Shown piece by piece: positions 7,742 through 14,068 of a stretch of DNA of 14,068 nucleotides. The DNA comes from Desulfamplus sp. (GTDB lineage Bacteria; Desulfobacterota; Desulfobacteria; Desulfobacterales; Desulfobacteraceae). Position 1 is the stretch's first letter. Every line of letters starts with the position of its first letter. The notes below the pieces were generated by a model. That model made no database searches, was not told the DNA's origin, and saw only the letters and a list, made by a program, of their open reading frames with translations. Location: assembly GCA_015233755.1 (NCBI GenBank), contig JADFXA010000034.1, forward strand, positions 1 to 14,068, read 5' to 3'. The position numbers and the translations under genes are program-made.

Positions 7742-9130
7742 GTGGAGTTTATTTTAAATAACAATTTGATTTTGAAGTATGTAGACAAAAAATGTTCAAA
7801 TGAGATCAAATCAATACTCAGATGCCAAAATCCAGAATATTACACATTATCAAAACTTGGCAAGTGGACAGGCAAGACTCCTAAAGAGTTGCTATTCTAT
7901 GAAGAGAACTACGAATCATTGGTATGCCCAAGGGGATTTGCAGATGAAGCGTACGGAATCTGTAAAAAATTTCATGACAAGTTAGATATTAATGTTATTG
8001 ATAATAGACTTGAATTACCACCCGTTAATATTTCTTTTAATGGAGAACTAAAAAATTTCCAAGCAAGTGCATCAGATGCTATTGTTAAACATTCTCATGG
8101 CGTGCTTTTAGCTGTAACTGGCAGTGGAAAGACTGTGGTTGCACTTTTTGTAATAGCTCAACGAAAACAACCCTCATTAATTGTTGTGCATAGTATTGAA
8201 CTTATGAGCCAATGGTTAGAGCGTATTAGTGAGTTTTTAAATATTGAGCCAGAAGATATAGGAGTTATTGGTGCTGGTAAATATAAAATAGGGGATAAAA
8301 TTACAGTTGGTTTATATCAAAGTGTTAGAAAACATGTTGATAACTTAGACCCTCTATTTGGGCATATAGTAGTTGATGAGTGCCATAAATGTCCATCAAA
8401 AACTTTTACAGATGCGGTTGCTGGATTTAGAGCAAAATATAGACTCGGGCTTACTGCTACAGCATACAGAAGAGATGGGCTTAGTAAATTGATATGTTTA
8501 ACCCTTGGGGAACAAAGGTATTATATTGAAAAGGCACCTCTTGTTGAAGCTGGTGACATAAGTAAAGCAGAGGTTATCTGTAGGTTCACGGAGTTTAGCA
8601 CTTTGCTTGATGCAAGTAGCAACTACACAAAAGTTATAAAGGCAATATCTATTGATAAGGAAAGAAACTTGCTTATATGCAGTGATATTGCATCAGAAGA
8701 TGAAGATAGTAGTGGTATAAAGTTAGTGCTTACAGATCGTCGTGAACACGCACATCTTATTCAAACAATTCTTGAGATCAAATATAAGCTGAAATCAAGG
8801 ATTTTGACAGGGATTACACCAAAAAGTGAACGAGATTCAATTCTCAATGAGCTTAATAATGGACAAATAACTACTTTGATTGCAACGGGACAATTGATTG
8901 GAGAAGGGTTTGATCTTCCTGAACTTTCTACACTTTTTTTAGTAACACCAATAAAATTTAAAGGCAGACTTATTCAATATATTGGTAGAATTCTTCGTCC
9001 AGCCAAAGGCAAATCTATGGCTGTAATTTATGACTATATTGATGTTAATATAGGAGTTCTAAAAGCATCTGCGATAAAAAGAGCTCAAATTTACAAAGAA
9101 GAAGGGATTTATGTTAGTTGCGATATTTGA
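7742..9130 (+). CDS. XPB/Rad25-like superfamily 2 helicase
   Basis: A 462-residue SF2 ATPase. Motifs in order: Q-like F106-Q107, motif I TGSGKT (126-131), Ia VVHSIELMSQW (148-158), II DECH (212-215), III TATAYRRDG (238-246), motif V in GEGFDLPEL (387-395) and VI QYIGRILRP (412-420). LGLTATAYRRDGL is the XPB-like form. The N-terminal ~100 residues contain NPEYYTLSKLGKWTG and CPRGFADE, a pre-helicase module I recall from SF2 helicases that stand alone or are fused to primases in TOTE-type conflict systems; that link is inference. No nuclease or methylase partner is adjacent. The GTG start is supported by AAAGGA (7731-7736) five bases upstream and an in-frame stop at 7730. Probable nucleic-acid remodelling, repair or defence role; substrate unknown. 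Confidence 0.88.
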   Translation: MEFILNNNLILKYVDKKCSNEIKSILRCQNPEYYTLSKLGKWTGKTPKELLFYEENYESLVCPRGFADEAYGICKKFHDKLDINVIDNRLELPPVNISFNGELKNFQASASDAIVKHSHGVLLAVTGSGKTVVALFVIAQRKQPSLIVVHSIELMSQWLERISEFLNIEPEDIGVIGAGKYKIGDKITVGLYQSVRKHVDNLDPLFGHIVVDECHKCPSKTFTDAVAGFRAKYRLGLTATAYRRDGLSKLICLTLGEQRYYIEKAPLVEAGDISKAEVICRFTEFSTLLDASSNYTKVIKAISIDKERNLLICSDIASEDEDSSGIKLVLTDRREHAHLIQTILEIKYKLKSRILTGITPKSERDSILNELNNGQITTLIATGQLIGEGFDLPELSTLFLVTPIKFKGRLIQYIGRILRPAKGKSMAVIYDYIDVNIGVLKASAIKRAQIYKEEGIYVSCDI

Positions 9131-9162
9131 TTAACAGAGAATCTAATTAACTATTATTGATT

Positions 9163-9178
9163 TAACTCTCGAGAGTTA
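9163..9178. promoter_or_regulatory. Perfect 16-bp palindrome, candidate operator upstream of the TauE-like gene
   Basis: TAACTCTCGAGAGTTA is a perfect palindrome centred on CTCGAG in the 102-base gap between the helicase stop and the transporter start, 54 bases before the ATG. No T tract follows, and it has no loop, so it looks more like a site for a dimeric regulator than a terminator. Confidence 0.45.
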
Positions 9179-9232
9179 GGTAATATTGTATATTGTGAGT
9201 AAACATTTTAATATGATATTTATGGTTTTAAT

Positions 9233-10225
9233 ATGAGAAAAAGATACAAGAGCCCTTTAATTATTCTTGTTGTAGTTACTACTTTATGGCTGCTATTTTT
9301 TCCTATTTTCCATAAAATATTTATTTCAAAATTATTTTACATGCCTTTTGTTGGAGCCATCGCTGCAATAATTGCTAATATAACACCTGCTGCCGCTGGA
9401 ATTGTCTATTTCCCAATTTTGACCCACTTAAGTGTATCACCGATTACAATATCGCAATTTAATCTAATAATTCAGGCTTATGGAATGGGTCTTGGAACAT
9501 TTAGGTGGTTTTTGTTTAACAAAAAACTTTTTATCTTAAATGTAATTCCTTTAAGTATTGCGGGTGGTCTATTAGGAGAAATTGTAAGTATCGTCTTGTT
9601 TCCAATAAATAACCCAGAACTGTTAACCCTAATTTTCAATTTTATTGCATTTCTCTTTACACAAATTATATTTTTTTCTCTTCTTAAAAACTTCAAATAC
9701 CCAAATATCTCTGTAAATTTAAATTTTTTTAACTGTTTTGTTCTGTTCGTTTTTGCATTTATAGGTGGGTTGCTTTGTGGATGGATAGGTTTTGGCATTG
9801 ATACAATTTTTTACTTTATTATGACAATGATATTTCGTATAAACCCAGCAGCCTCTATAGTAACAAGTATAGCACTTATGGCAGCTATGTCTATATCAGG
9901 CACAATATTAAATTCTATCTTTCAAGATGTACCTATAGATTTATGGTATAGTGCAATTCCTGGAGTAACTATTGGAGGGCTTTTTCTTGCTGCATATATA
10001 GCTGTTAAGATAGGGTCAAAAAATATTCTTCTGCTTTTTACTATATTTTTGAGTATTGATTTTTTCGTAGCACTTTGGACTCAACAGACATTACCTATGA
10101 GTGATTTTCTAAGAAAAATGATTATCTATCCATTAGCATTTTATATGGTTATAATCCACATCAAAATATTTAGAAGCCAATCTAAAAATATGGAGACCTC
10201 AACAGGCGAATTTAATCCTAAATAA
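9233..10225 (+). CDS. TauE/SafE (TSUP) family membrane transporter
   Basis: A 330-residue, very hydrophobic protein with about eight to ten predicted membrane segments (first at ~8-26, last at ~296-312). The internal two-fold organisation of the TSUP family is visible: ANITPAAAGIVYFP (48-61) in the first half and GGLLCGWIGFGID (178-190) in the second, the latter followed by NPAASIVTS (204-212). TSUP members export or import small sulfur-containing or organic anions such as sulfite, sulfoacetate or sulfolactate; the substrate cannot be read from sequence. ATG 9233 has a poor ribosome binding site in an AT-rich leader. A 46-base gap separates it from the downstream PAS/AAA+ regulator on the same strand, suggesting a shared transcript or local regulation. 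Confidence 0.85.
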   Translation: MRKRYKSPLIILVVVTTLWLLFFPIFHKIFISKLFYMPFVGAIAAIIANITPAAAGIVYFPILTHLSVSPITISQFNLIIQAYGMGLGTFRWFLFNKKLFILNVIPLSIAGGLLGEIVSIVLFPINNPELLTLIFNFIAFLFTQIIFFSLLKNFKYPNISVNLNFFNCFVLFVFAFIGGLLCGWIGFGIDTIFYFIMTMIFRINPAASIVTSIALMAAMSISGTILNSIFQDVPIDLWYSAIPGVTIGGLFLAAYIAVKIGSKNILLLFTIFLSIDFFVALWTQQTLPMSDFLRKMIIYPLAFYMVIIHIKIFRSQSKNMETSTGEFNPK

Positions 10226-10271
10226 TATGAAGAGGTAAAGTATTAGAAATGTATAAAGGTATAAAAATATA

Positions 10272-11756
10272 ATGGACGAATTCATACTTGATCAAAAGAA
10301 TCTTGAGCTTGTGCTTGATAACCTCAGAGATGGAATTATAGCCCATGATACTAACCGCAAAATTATATTTTTTAACAGAGCAGCAGAAAATATAACTGGG
10401 TATTCAAAAAATGAAGTTATTGGACATGACTGCCATGATATTTTTGGCTCTCCTTTTTGTGGAGAACATTGCTCATTTTGCAATAAAAGAATAGATAATA
10501 GAGAGCTTAATGAATTTGAGAATCTTAAAACAATAAATTATTCTAAATATAATAAGACAGAAATCTATAAAAAAAGTTTGAACAAATGTCTTGAATATCC
10601 AATCACCATAACTACAAAAGATGGTGAACTGCGTAAGGTAGAAATGTGTATTACAGCCATTATTGATAAAAAAAAATTAAAAGGAGTAATAGCTTCATTT
10701 CGAGACATGACATATCACGAGGCTTTGGCTCTAAAAGCTCAAGAACTAACATCTTTTTCTGGTATTGTGGGTAAAGACAAGGAGATGATTAATCTTTTTG
10801 ATCAAATACGCGATGTTGCATCTTATGATTATCCTGTTCATATTCACGGCGAAACAGGTACTGGAAAAGAGAGAGTAGCTTATGCTCTTCATAATGAAAG
10901 TAGAAGGGCTGGGGCGTTGTTTGTCCCTGTCAATTGTGGTGCAATTCCTGAAGGACTTGTTGAGAGCGAACTTTTTGGTCATGTGAAAGGTGCTTTTTCA
11001 GGTGCTGTTAAGGATAGAAAAGGTAGATTTGAGCTTGCCCACAAAGGGACGCTTTTTCTTGATGAAGTGGCAGAACTTCCTAAACAGATTCAAGTAAAGC
11101 TCCTAAGATTTCTTCAAGAGGGTGTCCTTGAGAGAGTAGGTGGAGAAAAGAGCATAAAAGTTGATGTTAGAATAATAAGTGCAACAAATAAAGATCTTGC
11201 TAAAGAGGTTGAAGAGGGAAATTTTAGAAAAGATCTCTATTATAGGCTTAACGTCATCCCCATTGAATTACCCCCCTTAAGAAAAAGGCGTAATGATATT
11301 CCTCTTTTAATTGACCATTTTCTTGAAATGGCAAGAACTGACAATAAAATCAATAATGATGCGGTAATCCCTCGTTTTTCAAAAGATGCTATTAGTCTAA
11401 TGATGGATTATTCGTGGCCCGGAAATGTAAGAGAGCTTCAGAATGCTGTGCAGTTTGCTATTGTTAGATGTAAACAAAATCAGGTTATGCCATCTGATCT
11501 TCCCATGGAGCTTAGGAACATAGGGCAATCAAGAACGCAAGAAGTTGAAACAATATTATATAAAGATATTTTTTCAACTAAAAATCAAGAAAATTACTTA
11601 GGAAAACTTAATAAAGATTCGGTTAAAAAAGCACTTGAAATAACAGGAGGTAATAAGGCAAAAGCTGCTCGATATCTTCACGTGGGACGAGCAACACTTT
11701 ATAGGTTTTTGGAGAGATTTCCAGAAGCGTCAGATATTGAAGCATATTTGCATTAA
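10272..11756 (+). CDS. PAS-domain sigma54-type AAA+ transcriptional regulator
   Basis: A 494-residue enhancer-binding protein with no receiver domain. The PAS domain (~8-145) includes a cysteine cluster C54-x8-C63-x3-C67-x2-C70 within GSPFCGEHCSFC, plus C106 and C126. The AAA+ domain (~163-400) has Walker A GETGTGKE (193-200), sigma54-contact loop GAFSGA (240-245, Ser for the usual Thr), Walker B TLFLDEV (260-266), sensor I SATN (303-306) and FRKDLYYR (318-325). A Fis-type HTH lies at ~458-481 (GGNKAKAARYLHVGRATLYR). Signal input is therefore through PAS, probably a redox, metal or small-molecule cue. ATG 10272 is preceded by AAAGG at 10255-10259, somewhat distant. The neighbouring TSUP transporter is a natural target, by context only. 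Confidence 0.92.
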   Translation: MDEFILDQKNLELVLDNLRDGIIAHDTNRKIIFFNRAAENITGYSKNEVIGHDCHDIFGSPFCGEHCSFCNKRIDNRELNEFENLKTINYSKYNKTEIYKKSLNKCLEYPITITTKDGELRKVEMCITAIIDKKKLKGVIASFRDMTYHEALALKAQELTSFSGIVGKDKEMINLFDQIRDVASYDYPVHIHGETGTGKERVAYALHNESRRAGALFVPVNCGAIPEGLVESELFGHVKGAFSGAVKDRKGRFELAHKGTLFLDEVAELPKQIQVKLLRFLQEGVLERVGGEKSIKVDVRIISATNKDLAKEVEEGNFRKDLYYRLNVIPIELPPLRKRRNDIPLLIDHFLEMARTDNKINNDAVIPRFSKDAISLMMDYSWPGNVRELQNAVQFAIVRCKQNQVMPSDLPMELRNIGQSRTQEVETILYKDIFSTKNQENYLGKLNKDSVKKALEITGGNKAKAARYLHVGRATLYRFLERFPEASDIEAYLH

Positions 11757-11793
11757 ATGGGATAAAAATTAAATTTGCTAATTAAATGACTAA

Positions 11794-12600
11794 TTAAAAT
11801 CCATGCTTTATAGCAAGCTTTTCAAACATTCTTGCTAAACCAGCACCAATGGCATAAATAGAGTTAATATGGAGATAATCCTCAGTTTTAGCATCAAAGA
11901 AAAGGTGCAAATCAGACTCTATCCCATCTTCAGCTAGCCAATAACATATAAGAATAGGTATTTTAGGAAGCGGATAAACTACAAGTGCAATATCTGATTT
12001 ATAGTGTTTTTCCACCTTTTTTCCATTAAATAGCTCAAGAATCTCTTGAAAAAAACCAGGATATGTATCTGCTACTTTCTTTATTAGCTCCTCACTCTGT
12101 TTTTCAAAAAGTCCTTGCCATGCTCTTCCGCTTGGTAGCTCTCTAAAAGGCACCCAAATACCAGAAATGGGATCATCTTTACATTGAACAATATAGTTAA
12201 GAAGCGGCATTATAACCCACTGATTTGCATGAATATCTGTAAATATCTTACCATTTTGATCAATACTTACATTTTTACCCATAACCTTTATTACTAACTT
12301 GTCATCTGCCAAAATCCCTCCAAGAGCTTCAGCTTTTGATTCAAGATCAATTTCTGCAAGTGCCTTCCTATAATGCTCAATTATATCTGAAGCCCCCTGA
12401 TCAATTGCAGGGATCTTTTGCGGGGCATCTTTGAATTGCATAATAACATCAGCGGATAAGTATGGACACTCATCAAGCCTTTTTTCACCTTTGAATACTG
12501 AACCTGCAAATGCAAGACATGTTGGTTTAAAACACTCTTTACAATTAGACTTATTCAGGAGTTTAAAAACCTGCATAGCATTTCTAAAATATGAAGACAT
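11794..12600 (-). CDS. DUF3786 protein with N-terminal 4Fe-4S (Fes-type) motif
   Basis: A 268-residue protein. The N-terminus has C20-x2-C23-x4-C28-x16-C45 in the pattern NCKECFKPTCLAFA...CPYL, the Fes-type cluster also found at the start of corrinoid iron-sulfur proteins and some electron-transfer subunits; the Gly that usually follows the second Cys is Phe24 here. The rest matches what I recall of DUF3786: an Asn-Gly strand region (113-116), LLNYIVQCKDDPISGIWVPF (133-152) and a C-terminal segment ending FEKLAIKHGF. The family is common in anaerobic Desulfobacterota and has no assigned reaction. AAGGAG (12609-12614) lies 8 bases before the ATG. It converges with the PAS regulator; only 37 AT-rich bases separate the stops, with no clear terminator. 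Confidence 0.85.
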   Translation of the reverse strand: MSSYFRNAMQVFKLLNKSNCKECFKPTCLAFAGSVFKGEKRLDECPYLSADVIMQFKDAPQKIPAIDQGASDIIEHYRKALAEIDLESKAEALGGILADDKLVIKVMGKNVSIDQNGKIFTDIHANQWVIMPLLNYIVQCKDDPISGIWVPFRELPSGRAWQGLFEKQSEELIKKVADTYPGFFQEILELFNGKKVEKHYKSDIALVVYPLPKIPILICYWLAEDGIESDLHLFFDAKTEDYLHINSIYAIGAGLARMFEKLAIKHGF

Positions 12601-12670
12601 TAGACTTGCTCCTTGACATTAGCCGCTGCAAAGTGCATACAAAACGGGCTAAAAATTAGTTTTTGGAGAG

Positions 12671-12712
12671 AAAACAAAAAGCCTTTCAAGAGCAAAGCCC
12701 TTGAAAGGCTTT
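12671..12712 (-). terminator. Rho-independent terminator downstream of the tRNA-Thr fragment
   Basis: A perfect 13-bp inverted repeat (12678-12690 with 12700-12712; arm AAAGCCTTTCAAG) with a 9-nt loop is followed on the minus strand by TTTTTGTTTT (12680-12671). It begins 7 bases beyond the encoded CCA of the tRNA fragment, so it is the original terminator of the tRNA gene. Confidence 0.88.
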
Positions 12713-12719
12713 ATAATCA

Positions 12720-12775
12720 TGGAGCCGACGAGCGGAATCGAACCGCTGGCTTGCTGATTACGAATCAGCTACTCT
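12720..12775 (-). tRNA. 3' fragment of tRNA-Thr(CGU), 5' part missing: element attachment site
   Basis: Read on the minus strand this is the last 56 nt of a tRNA: AGAGTAGC from the 3' side of the D arm, an anticodon arm GCTGA-TTCGTAA-TCAGC with anticodon CGU (Thr), a 5-nt variable loop AAGCC, a T arm AGCGG-TTCGATT-CCGCT, the 3' acceptor strand CGTCGGC, discriminator T and encoded CCA. The expected 5' acceptor GCCGACG and 5' D arm are absent: upstream is AT-rich DNA unrelated to a tRNA. It therefore cannot make a tRNA. It is the 3' copy left when an element integrates in a tRNA gene, and phage-type genes start on the missing side. The intact gene is predicted at the other end of the element. 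Confidence 0.85.
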
Positions 12776-12820
12776 TGAAGTAATATTTATATAATATCAA
12801 TATGTTATGTTTTTATTGTC

Positions 12821-12838
12821 TGCATTTTGTTTGCATTT
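12821..12838. repeat. Short direct repeat near the attachment site
   Basis: TGCATTT occurs at 12821-12827 and 12832-12838, an 11-bp period, in the 75-base AT-rich gap between the attachment fragment and the last phage gene. Repeats spaced one helical turn apart near an att core can be integrase arm sites, but two 7-mers in AT-rich DNA is weak evidence. Nothing else was recognised in 12776-12850. Confidence 0.25.
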
Positions 12839-12850
12839 AATGTTAATACC

Positions 12851-13207
12851 TTAAAATCCCACCGCACGATCAAGGTCAAAAGTTTTTCTTTTTTGGAACT
12901 CCTGCTGTTTTGCTTCATTCCAGTTCCCAACGGGACGCATATAACCAACCACCCTTGAATATACATCTATCTGTTGATAATTCCTTAACACACTATCTTT
13001 TTGAAAGCAATCATCACATTTGACAAAGAACTCTTCCTCATTTGAGTTGGGTTGATATACTGCCCCACCTTCAATTACAATATCTTTTTCAGTTACAAGT
13101 TGAGCTATGACATTTACCTCTTTCTTGCAATCGTGGCATTGCCCTGAAAATTCAAGCTCTATTGTCTCATGATCATTAAATAACTTCTCAAGCTGCTCTT
13201 CTTTCAT
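12851..13207 (-). CDS. Small zinc-knuckle protein with an NrdD-like glycyl-radical C-terminal domain
   Basis: A 118-residue soluble protein. Two CxxC knuckles (C24/C27 and C64/C67) suggest a structural zinc site. Residues 81-110 (DVYSRVVGYMRPVGNWNEAK continuing QQEFQKRKTF) closely follow the C-terminus of class III anaerobic ribonucleotide reductase NrdD, in which a zinc-binding Cys4 site precedes R-V-x-G-Y-L-x-P...W-N-x-G-K-x-E-x-x-x-R and the Gly carries the radical. By that alignment Gly88 is the radical residue. The ~600-residue NrdD barrel with its catalytic cysteines is absent, so alone it cannot be a reductase. It may be a spare radical domain for host NrdD or a zinc protein that borrowed the fold. 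AGGGG (13218-13222) precedes the ATG by 10 bases. It is the last gene before the attachment site. Confidence 0.65.
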   Translation of the reverse strand: MKEEQLEKLFNDHETIELEFSGQCHDCKKEVNVIAQLVTEKDIVIEGGAVYQPNSNEEEFFVKCDDCFQKDSVLRNYQQIDVYSRVVGYMRPVGNWNEAKQQEFQKRKTFDLDRAVGF

Positions 13208-13234
13208 ATATCAAATTCCCCTCATAGTAAAATA

Positions 13235-13462
13235 TCAATTTATTGTTTCATTATAAACAACCAGTGTAGGCATAGCTGTTGTAATGATATTGTCTTTCAC
13301 TAAATACATACTCCCAACCTCTCCTGTCCCTTTTACAGTTAATCTATCACCAGACAATAATTCAACAACGCAGGTATTATCACTATTAACGGTAATTATT
13401 TTAGCAATAAACTGTTTAGGCTTAGGCAATATATCAATAAATTGTTTCCATAAATTAGCCAT
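13235..13462 (-). CDS. Small phage protein, tail-region hypothetical
   Basis: A 75-residue protein predicted to be mostly beta strand: KQFIAKIITVNSDNTCVVEL, then GDRLTVKGTGEVGSMYLVKD and MPTLVVYN. The pattern of a short OB- or barrel-like strand set built around GD-x-L-x-V-x-G and VG-x-x-x-L-V resembles small proteins I recall beside tail or baseplate genes of tailed prophages; no family name can be given with confidence. Its ATG is 3 bases after the TGA of the upstream phage gene, with AGGAGAG inside that gene's end as ribosome binding site, so translation is probably coupled. Codon use and base composition look like its neighbours. Confidence 0.6.
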   Translation of the reverse strand: MANLWKQFIDILPKPKQFIAKIITVNSDNTCVVELLSGDRLTVKGTGEVGSMYLVKDNIITTAMPTLVVYNETIN

Positions 13463-13465
13463 TCT

Positions 13466-14068
13466 TCACTCTCCTATATATTGCTCAACTGTAATTGTCT
13501 GTGTTGTTTTAAGCCCTTCATTTGTCCAGCCGGATTGAATTGAGTTTCCTGTAACCTGACCGATCCACAAATTACCAGACTCATTCATTTGAATAAAATC
13601 TCCTGCTAATAATAATGGCAAAGAGCTATTAGGAGGTAATAACGAAAATAGAGATAAAGTATGATTAACCCATGCACCAGATTTGCTAATAATATGTCTT
13701 GCTCTTTCAACACCTGCCTCTCTTGTTGTTATTAAAGGCTCAGTTATAGATGAAGCTGGCTTGTCGCCCGCTGTTCCTTCTCTTGTAGCATTAACTGCAA
13801 CGCCTTGATTCTCACCAGAAACAATTACATTATTAACAACACTGTAATTAATATTGCTTCTTCCTATCTCTCTGCATACAGAATCATTAAGCACAACAGA
13901 GGGTGTAATGTTACCCCAATTCCAAGCATTAGCTTTGTATGTTGGTTTGATATAAAGTTTTTTAACGCCCGTAGCTCCTATGTTTGTATTTGTATCTGCG
14001 TTGGTTTGCACAAAAGCGTTTATAGAATCAGTCACAGATTGTATAATTTTAATTATTGATGTGTTTGC
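13466..14068 (-). CDS. Phage structural (tail-associated) protein, C-terminal part; 5' end outside the window
   Basis: The frame has no stop between 13468 and the right edge, so at least 200 residues are visible and the true start lies beyond the window. The GTG at 14035 is only the first start-like codon seen; the 11 codons before it (ANTSIIKIIQS) read as protein. Visible features are a beta-rich segment (KKLYIKPTYKANAWNWGNIT), EGTAGDKPASSITEPLITTR, REAGVERARHI, and LPLLLAGDFIQM then LWIGQVTGNSIQ. The sequence 'PLITTxxxGxxRAR ... LAGDxIxM ... GxVTG' resembles tail hub or late-control-type proteins of tailed phages. This is recollection of a pattern, not a database match. Followed at 3 bases by the small tail-region gene. 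Confidence 0.6.
   Translation of the reverse strand, partial: ANTSIIKIIQSVTDSINAFVQTNADTNTNIGATGVKKLYIKPTYKANAWNWGNITPSVVLNDSVCREIGRSNINYSVVNNVIVSGENQGVAVNATREGTAGDKPASSITEPLITTREAGVERARHIISKSGAWVNHTLSLFSLLPPNSSLPLLLAGDFIQMNESGNLWIGQVTGNSIQSGWTNEGLKTTQTITVEQYIGE

Larger units (their letters stand above)
12720..14068. mobile_element. Left-hand end of a prophage or phage-like element integrated at tRNA-Thr (continues past the window)
   Basis: Three minus-strand, tightly packed genes with phage-tail character (gaps of 3 and 27 bases) run toward the truncated tRNA-Thr fragment. Orientation of the fragment places the chromosome on the left (tRNA terminator still attached) and the element on the right. 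No integrase is seen at this end, so it should lie near the other attachment site. Whether the element is intact or a remnant cannot be judged from about 1.3 kb. Confidence 0.75.

Noticed and set aside
9478..9798. 106-codon minus-strand ORF inside the transporter gene
   Set aside because: It lies wholly antisense to conserved TSUP motifs and encodes a low-complexity Lys/Pro/Asn-rich peptide with no ribosome binding site.
12720..12775. A functional tRNA gene
   Set aside because: The 5' acceptor strand and 5' D arm are missing, and the DNA upstream cannot pair with the CGTCGGC acceptor strand, so a cloverleaf cannot form.

Overview
This is an AT-rich bacterial window. The gene content (a DUF3786 iron-sulfur protein, two NtrC-type AAA+ regulators, a compact-cysteine iron-sulfur flavoprotein, a TauE-like transporter) suggests a low-GC anaerobic member of the Desulfobacterota, perhaps Desulfobacterales. 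That assignment is inference from family distribution; there is no rRNA or other taxonomic marker here.

Layout. Bases 1-191 hold the 3' end of a + strand gene encoding charged 43-residue tandem repeats, closed by a strong terminator. A minus-strand block then runs from 7506 down to 256: sensor histidine kinase, coiled-coil lipoprotein, NtrC-type response regulator, iron-sulfur flavoprotein and an FtsK-type DNA translocase. The first three have the gene order of the enterobacterial GlrK/QseE - QseG - GlrR/QseF system, so they probably form one envelope-signalling unit. From 7742 the + strand carries an XPB-like SF2 helicase, a TauE/SafE-type membrane transporter and a PAS/AAA+/Fis-type regulator that may control the transporter. 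A minus-strand DUF3786 protein converges on them.

At 12671-12775 the chromosome meets a mobile element. The 3' 56 nt of a tRNA-Thr(CGU) gene, still followed by its own terminator, lacks its 5' third, and phage-type genes begin immediately on the missing side. This is the signature of integration into a tRNA 3' end: the left is chromosome, the right is a prophage-like element whose other end, with the intact tRNA and probably the integrase, lies outside the window.

Two observations stand out. First, the FtsK protein has no membrane domain; in its place is an N-terminal segment resembling ZapA, the FtsZ-ring-associated protein, which would be a natural ZapA-FtsK fusion. Second, the last gene of the phage element, next to the attachment site, encodes a 118-residue protein with two CxxC knuckles followed by a motif very like the glycyl-radical C-terminus of the anaerobic ribonucleotide reductase NrdD. 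It could be a phage-borne spare radical domain, analogous to YfiD/GrcA for pyruvate formate-lyase. No gene-free stretch exceeds 300 bases, and no CRISPR array or IS element was seen.
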